Made by a program: the position numbers and the translations under genes | Assembly (NCBI GenBank): GCA_021808665.1 | Contig: JAKBBA010000120.1 | Span: 1 to 9,308 of the forward strand | Length of the DNA stretch: 9,308 nt | Direction: 5' to 3' | Source of the DNA: Actinomycetes bacterium | GTDB taxonomy: Bacteria > Actinomycetota > Acidimicrobiia > Acidimicrobiales > Palsa-688 | In this document: positions 6,316-9,308 of the stretch, piece after piece | How positions within the stretch are numbered: position 1 is the stretch's first letter | Layout: every line of letters begins with the position of its first letter | Notes under the pieces: model-generated | Databases searched by the model: none | The model's input: only the letters and a program-made list of their open reading frames with translations | What the model was told of the DNA's origin: nothing

Positions 6316-7127
6316 GCCCGCTCCGGGCCGTGACCAGCCCGGGCGTGCGTGCGCCGTTGCAGCAGCGACGCGACCGCGCCCGACGGGTCGGAGGCGGTAA
6401 CCAGAGATTCACCGACCAGCACAGCGTCGAAGCCGGCGTCGGCGAGCCGGGACGCGTCGTCGGGTCCAGCTATGCCCGACTCGGCGACCCTCACGCAGTC
6501 GGACGGAAGCGAAGCTGCAACCCTGACGGCGCGCTCGGTGTCCACCTGGAACGTGTGCAGGTCGCGTTGGTTGACACCGACAATCCGTGCCCCCGCTTCG
6601 ATCGCCGCCTCCGCCTCCGCCTCGTCGTGCACCTCCACGAGGGCGTCCAAACCGAGCCGGGCGGCGAGCCGGGTTAGCTCCACAAGCTCGGAACGATCTA
6701 GCGCGGCGACGATCAGCAGCACAGCGTCTGCGCCCATGAGCCGGGCGTCGATCACGTCGCCGGCGCCCACGGTGAAATCCTTCCGCAGTACCGGCAGCGC
6801 CGACGCTGACCGGGCGGCGCGCAGGTCTCCGGGTGATCCGCCGAAGAACTCCGAATCGGTCAGTACCGACAGCGCTGACGCCCCGCCTTCTTCGTAGGCG
6901 GATGCTATCTCGCCGGGATCGAGGTTCGGTGCGAGGCCGGGCTTGCTCGGGCTTCTGCGTTTGACTTCGGCGATCACGGCGAGCCGGTGGACCAGCTTGA
7001 TGGAATCCGCGAAGCGCCGCGCCGGGGGCATGGCCGCCGCCTCGTCTGCGAGCGCGTCCAGGTCACGGTCGTCGGCCGCGACGAGAGCGCGATGAGATGC
7101 GACTATGCGGTCCAGGTAGGTGGCCAC
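6312..7127 (-). CDS. trpC: Indole-3-glycerol-phosphate synthase
   Basis: TrpC closes the indole ring by decarboxylation and dehydration, giving indole-3-glycerol phosphate for TrpA. The 271-residue protein carries the family signatures in order: 'YLDRIVASHR' at the N-terminus, 'IAEVKRRSPSK' (E54, K56), 'VLRKDF' (K116), 'LVEVHDEAE' (E165), 'GVNQRDL' (N186), 'VAESGI' (E216) and 'VLVGESLV'. These include the known catalytic Lys/Glu set. The more usual NNRDL is NQRDL here, a variation I expect to be tolerated. The start is GTG 7127, chosen because 'MATYLDRI' is the normal family start; no clear Shine-Dalgarno is seen. It lies 22 bases after the ygfZ-like stop and overlaps trpF by four bases. It is a monofunctional enzyme, not a TrpC-TrpF fusion. 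Confidence 0.95.
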   Translation of the reverse strand: MATYLDRIVASHRALVAADDRDLDALADEAAAMPPARRFADSIKLVHRLAVIAEVKRRSPSKPGLAPNLDPGEIASAYEEGGASALSVLTDSEFFGGSPGDLRAARSASALPVLRKDFTVGAGDVIDARLMGADAVLLIVAALDRSELVELTRLAARLGLDALVEVHDEAEAEAAIEAGARIVGVNQRDLHTFQVDTERAVRVAASLPSDCVRVAESGIAGPDDASRLADAGFDAVLVGESLVTASDPSGAVASLLQRRTHARAGHGPERA

Positions 7128-7149
7128 GGGGCCCGAGCCTACAGTGTCG

Positions 7150-8049
7150 CTAACCGATTACCCTCACAGGGACTCCATCTGCCAGCAGCGACACTTTCGA
7201 GCCCGCCTTTCGTTCGAGGTATCCGAGACCCACCCAACCCTCCGAAGGCGAGAGGCCGACGCTCGTGATCCGCCCGGCAGCACCCGGGGACACCCCAGAC
7301 GCTGCGTCGGCGTCGAACATCTCCGATCCCGGTGCCACTTCGGCTTCGAGGAGGAGCCTAACCATCTTACGGGGGACGTGGTTGCCCCGGGAATCGATGC
7401 GTGCCACTAGCTCCTGGCCGGTGTAGCAACCTTTGGTGAAGCTAACCGTCCATTCGACGATGCCGGTCTCCGCCGGGATCGTCCGTTCGGTGATCTCCGC
7501 TCCCATCCGCGGCTGGCCTGCGGCTATCCGCTGCGCCTCCACAAGCGCTGGAGCCCCCGCCAGGTCGTCGCCTGAGGCCGATAGGAGATCCGCCGCGTCC
7601 GGGAGGACGTCGTCCAGGTAGAGCCGGTCGACTCCGAGCACACCCGGCCACGGCGGCTCCGCCACGAGCGGCCCGTCGAGGTTCCACCCCGGCCCTCTAA
7701 AGCAGAGGAGCTTTGCCGGCACCGCTTCGATGTCCGCCTTCGTGCGCAGCTTGAAGCGGGCAAGGCGAGCGGCGACCGCCTCACCCCACCCCGGATCGCT
7801 TTCGAGCACCCACTCCTGTTCGCCTGGATGGAACACCCGCAGCAGCGCCACGACCCTCCCGGCGGGCTCCAGAAGCCACGACCATCTATGCGCGCCGAGG
7901 TCCATGGTCAAAACGTCCTGGGTCAGCTGGCCCTGCAAGAACTTCCCGGCTTCGGGGCCCGTGACTCGGAGCGCATCGCGCTCCGTCAGACAGTGGTAGC
8001 GGATGGCGCTGGGCGTCGGCTCGTTAGCCGGTGCAAGTCTCTCAGTCAT
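7150..8049 (-). CDS. ygfZ: YgfZ/GcvT-like folate-binding protein
   Basis: The 299-residue product is a YgfZ-type protein, structurally related to the glycine-cleavage T protein. In E. coli YgfZ binds tetrahydrofolate and helps maintain certain iron-sulfur enzymes. The family signature K-G-C-Y-T-G-Q-E is present as K206-G-C208-Y-T-G-Q-E213 within 'SFTKGCYTGQELVARI'. N-terminal 'LRVTGPEAGKFLQGQLTQDV' and C-terminal 'GWVGLGYLER' also fit the family. The start is set at ATG 8049 ('MTERLAP') rather than 22 codons upstream because the upstream residues lie inside trpE and look unlike the family, and GGGGG precedes this ATG by 8 bases. It overlaps the trpE stop by 8 bases, so it is probably translated with trpE. 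It has no known role in tryptophan synthesis, so its place in the operon is notable. Confidence 0.9.
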   Translation of the reverse strand: MTERLAPANEPTPSAIRYHCLTERDALRVTGPEAGKFLQGQLTQDVLTMDLGAHRWSWLLEPAGRVVALLRVFHPGEQEWVLESDPGWGEAVAARLARFKLRTKADIEAVPAKLLCFRGPGWNLDGPLVAEPPWPGVLGVDRLYLDDVLPDAADLLSASGDDLAGAPALVEAQRIAAGQPRMGAEITERTIPAETGIVEWTVSFTKGCYTGQELVARIDSRGNHVPRKMVRLLLEAEVAPGSEMFDADAASGVSPGAAGRITSVGLSPSEGWVGLGYLERKAGSKVSLLADGVPVRVIG

Positions 8050-9308
8050 CGACAGGACCCCCAGCGATTGGCGGCTCGACGACGCCCCCACGTGCTGCGG
8101 CGATCCGGCGCGCACCCGGCACTGCGGCTAGCAGGGCCGCCGCCTTGTTGGCGCATTCGAGGTCCTCGTCGGCGGCGTCGCTATCAGCCACTATCCCGGC
8201 GCCGGACTGCACGCTTGCGGTTCCGTCGGGCCCCACGACCATGGTGCGGATCGTGATCGCCGTGTCGAGATTTCCCGAGAAGTCGAAGTAACCGATCACC
8301 CCGGCGTAAGGCCCGCGCTTGACCGGCTCCAGCTCGTCGATGAGCTGCATCGCCCGCACCTTGGGAGCCCCCGACACAGTCCCAGCCGGCATCGTCGCCC
8401 GAAGAACGTCGACCGGTCCGAGCCCCGCCCGAAGCGTCCCCGACACCTGCGAGGTCAGGTGCATGACGTGGCTGTAACGCTCCAACGTCATCATCTCGTC
8501 CACTTTCGCCGTGCCGTAGCCGACGACCCGACCGATGTCGTTCCGGGCGAGGTCGACGAGCATCACGTGCTCGGCGCGCTCCTTCGGGTTCTCCGAAAGC
8601 TCAGCAGCGAGACGCCGGTCGTGGGCGTCGTTGCGTCCCCGGCGTCGCGTTCCGGCTATCGGCCTGGAGACCACGTTTCCCGAGGTCACCTGAACCAAAG
8701 GCTCGGGCGACGAGCCGACGAGGGAAAGCTCCGGGTGGCGCAGGAAGTACATGTAAGGGCTGGGGTTGACCTGGCGGAGGGAGCGGTACAGGTCGAAAGG
8801 CTCGGCCTGCAGGTCGACGTCGAATCGCTGCGAGAGGACCACCTGGAATATGTCGCCTGCGAGGATATAGTCCTTCGCGGCGTCGACCGACGCTGCGTAC
8901 ATCTCCTTCGTGGTCCGCCTCGTGAACACGGGCAGCTCGTCGAAGCGCTCGGGCGGTGCGACGAGAGGCTCGTCGAGCGGCGAGGCGCCTTTGCGGGCGA
9001 AGCTGTCCAGACGGCGTACAGCTTCGTCGTAGAGCAGGTCACAGGCCTCCCGGTTGCCTTGCGCGTCTGCGGGCACCGGGACCGCCTCTATGAGGGTTAC
9101 CCGCTGGCGCCAGTAGTCGTAGGCGGCGACTTCGCCGACGACCGACAGGATCGCATCGGGATATCCTGTCTCGTCTGGAGGAGCCGAGCCGAGGCGTTCG
9201 ACCTCCCGTACTACGTCGTAGCCGAGGTATCCGACGACGCCGCCCTGCAGCGGCGGCAGTTCCTCGATCAAAGGTGAGCGGTACTCGGCGAGGAGGGCTT
9301 CGAGCGCC
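8042..9308 (-). CDS. trpE: Anthranilate synthase component I, 5' end off window
   Basis: TrpE converts chorismate to anthranilate with ammonia supplied by the TrpG amidotransferase, the committed step of the pathway. The frame is open to the right edge; about 421 residues are visible, so roughly the first 80-100, including the expected tryptophan-feedback motif, are missing. The chorismate-binding domain is complete: 'AGDIFQVVLSQRF', 'LVGSSPEPLV', 'RPIAGTRRRG', 'ERAEHVMLVDLARNDIGRV', 'PAGTVSGAPKVRAMQLIDEL', 'GYFDFSGNLDTAITIRT', 'QSGAGIVADSDAADE' and 'ECANKA'. 'PIAGT' rather than 'PIKGT' points to anthranilate synthase rather than the PabB aminodeoxychorismate synthase. The TTG at 9271 is not the true start, because family-like sequence ('ALEALLAEYRSP') continues upstream. 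The operon promoter and any attenuator lie outside the window. Confidence 0.95.
   Translation of the reverse strand, partial: ALEALLAEYRSPLIEELPPLQGGVVGYLGYDVVREVERLGSAPPDETGYPDAILSVVGEVAAYDYWRQRVTLIEAVPVPADAQGNREACDLLYDEAVRRLDSFARKGASPLDEPLVAPPERFDELPVFTRRTTKEMYAASVDAAKDYILAGDIFQVVLSQRFDVDLQAEPFDLYRSLRQVNPSPYMYFLRHPELSLVGSSPEPLVQVTSGNVVSRPIAGTRRRGRNDAHDRRLAAELSENPKERAEHVMLVDLARNDIGRVVGYGTAKVDEMMTLERYSHVMHLTSQVSGTLRAGLGPVDVLRATMPAGTVSGAPKVRAMQLIDELEPVKRGPYAGVIGYFDFSGNLDTAITIRTMVVGPDGTASVQSGAGIVADSDAADEDLECANKAAALLAAVPGARRIAAARGGVVEPPIAGGPVDD

Noticed and set aside
8050..8115. 22-residue N-terminal extension of the YgfZ-like protein
   Set aside because: It lies entirely within trpE in another frame and does not look like the family; ATG 8049 gives a normal N-terminus.
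9269..9271. TTG as the start of trpE
   Set aside because: The frame stays open to the window edge with family-like residues, so the true start is outside.
8459..9277. 272-codon plus-strand frame opposite trpE
   Set aside because: It mirrors the trpE reading frame and has no recognisable domain; long antisense frames are common in GC-rich genes.
1..9308. CRISPR array, tRNA, rRNA or riboswitch
   Set aside because: No regularly spaced repeats, cloverleaf, rRNA-like or recognisable aptamer sequence was seen on either strand.

Overview
The window looks like chromosomal DNA from a high-GC Gram-positive bacterium (Actinomycetota). This rests on GC-rich coding sequence, several GTG starts, a tightly coupled trp operon and typical actinobacterial secreted-protein types. 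An Acidimicrobiia-like or similar soil lineage is possible, but nothing here fixes the taxonomy.

The right two thirds (about 3642-9308) is a leftward tryptophan operon in the order trpE (5' end off the window) - ygfZ-like - trpC - trpF - trpB - trpA. Three successive 4-base start/stop overlaps couple trpC, trpF, trpB and trpA. A YgfZ/GcvT-like folate-binding protein gene overlaps the end of trpE and sits 22 bases before trpC. The encoded enzymes cover chorismate to anthranilate (large subunit only), then phosphoribosylanthranilate to tryptophan. trpD and the glutamine amidotransferase gene trpG are not in the window.

The left third (1-3641) is an accessory region. A leftward pair encodes a secreted beta/gamma-crystallin-fold protein (related to the I36 inhibitor type, with an intact calcium motif) and, 11 bases later, a group IV (ECF-like) sigma factor that runs off the left edge. 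Diverging rightward is a secreted G1 (glutamic, eqolisin-type) peptidase with both catalytic residues in place and a base composition clearly lower in GC than the trp genes. Between the two divergent genes lies a 774-base remnant of an IS1182-type insertion sequence. It keeps its ends (CTAG repeats plus imperfect 16-base inverted repeats) and the two ends of its transposase, but has lost the catalytic core. Without this element the crystallin-like and peptidase genes would face each other across about 316 bases.

Between the peptidase and trpA are about 370 bases without a convincing gene, holding only a lipoprotein-signal-like fragment. The most interesting unexplained unit is the secreted calcium-binding protein / sigma factor pair opposite the acid-type peptidase.
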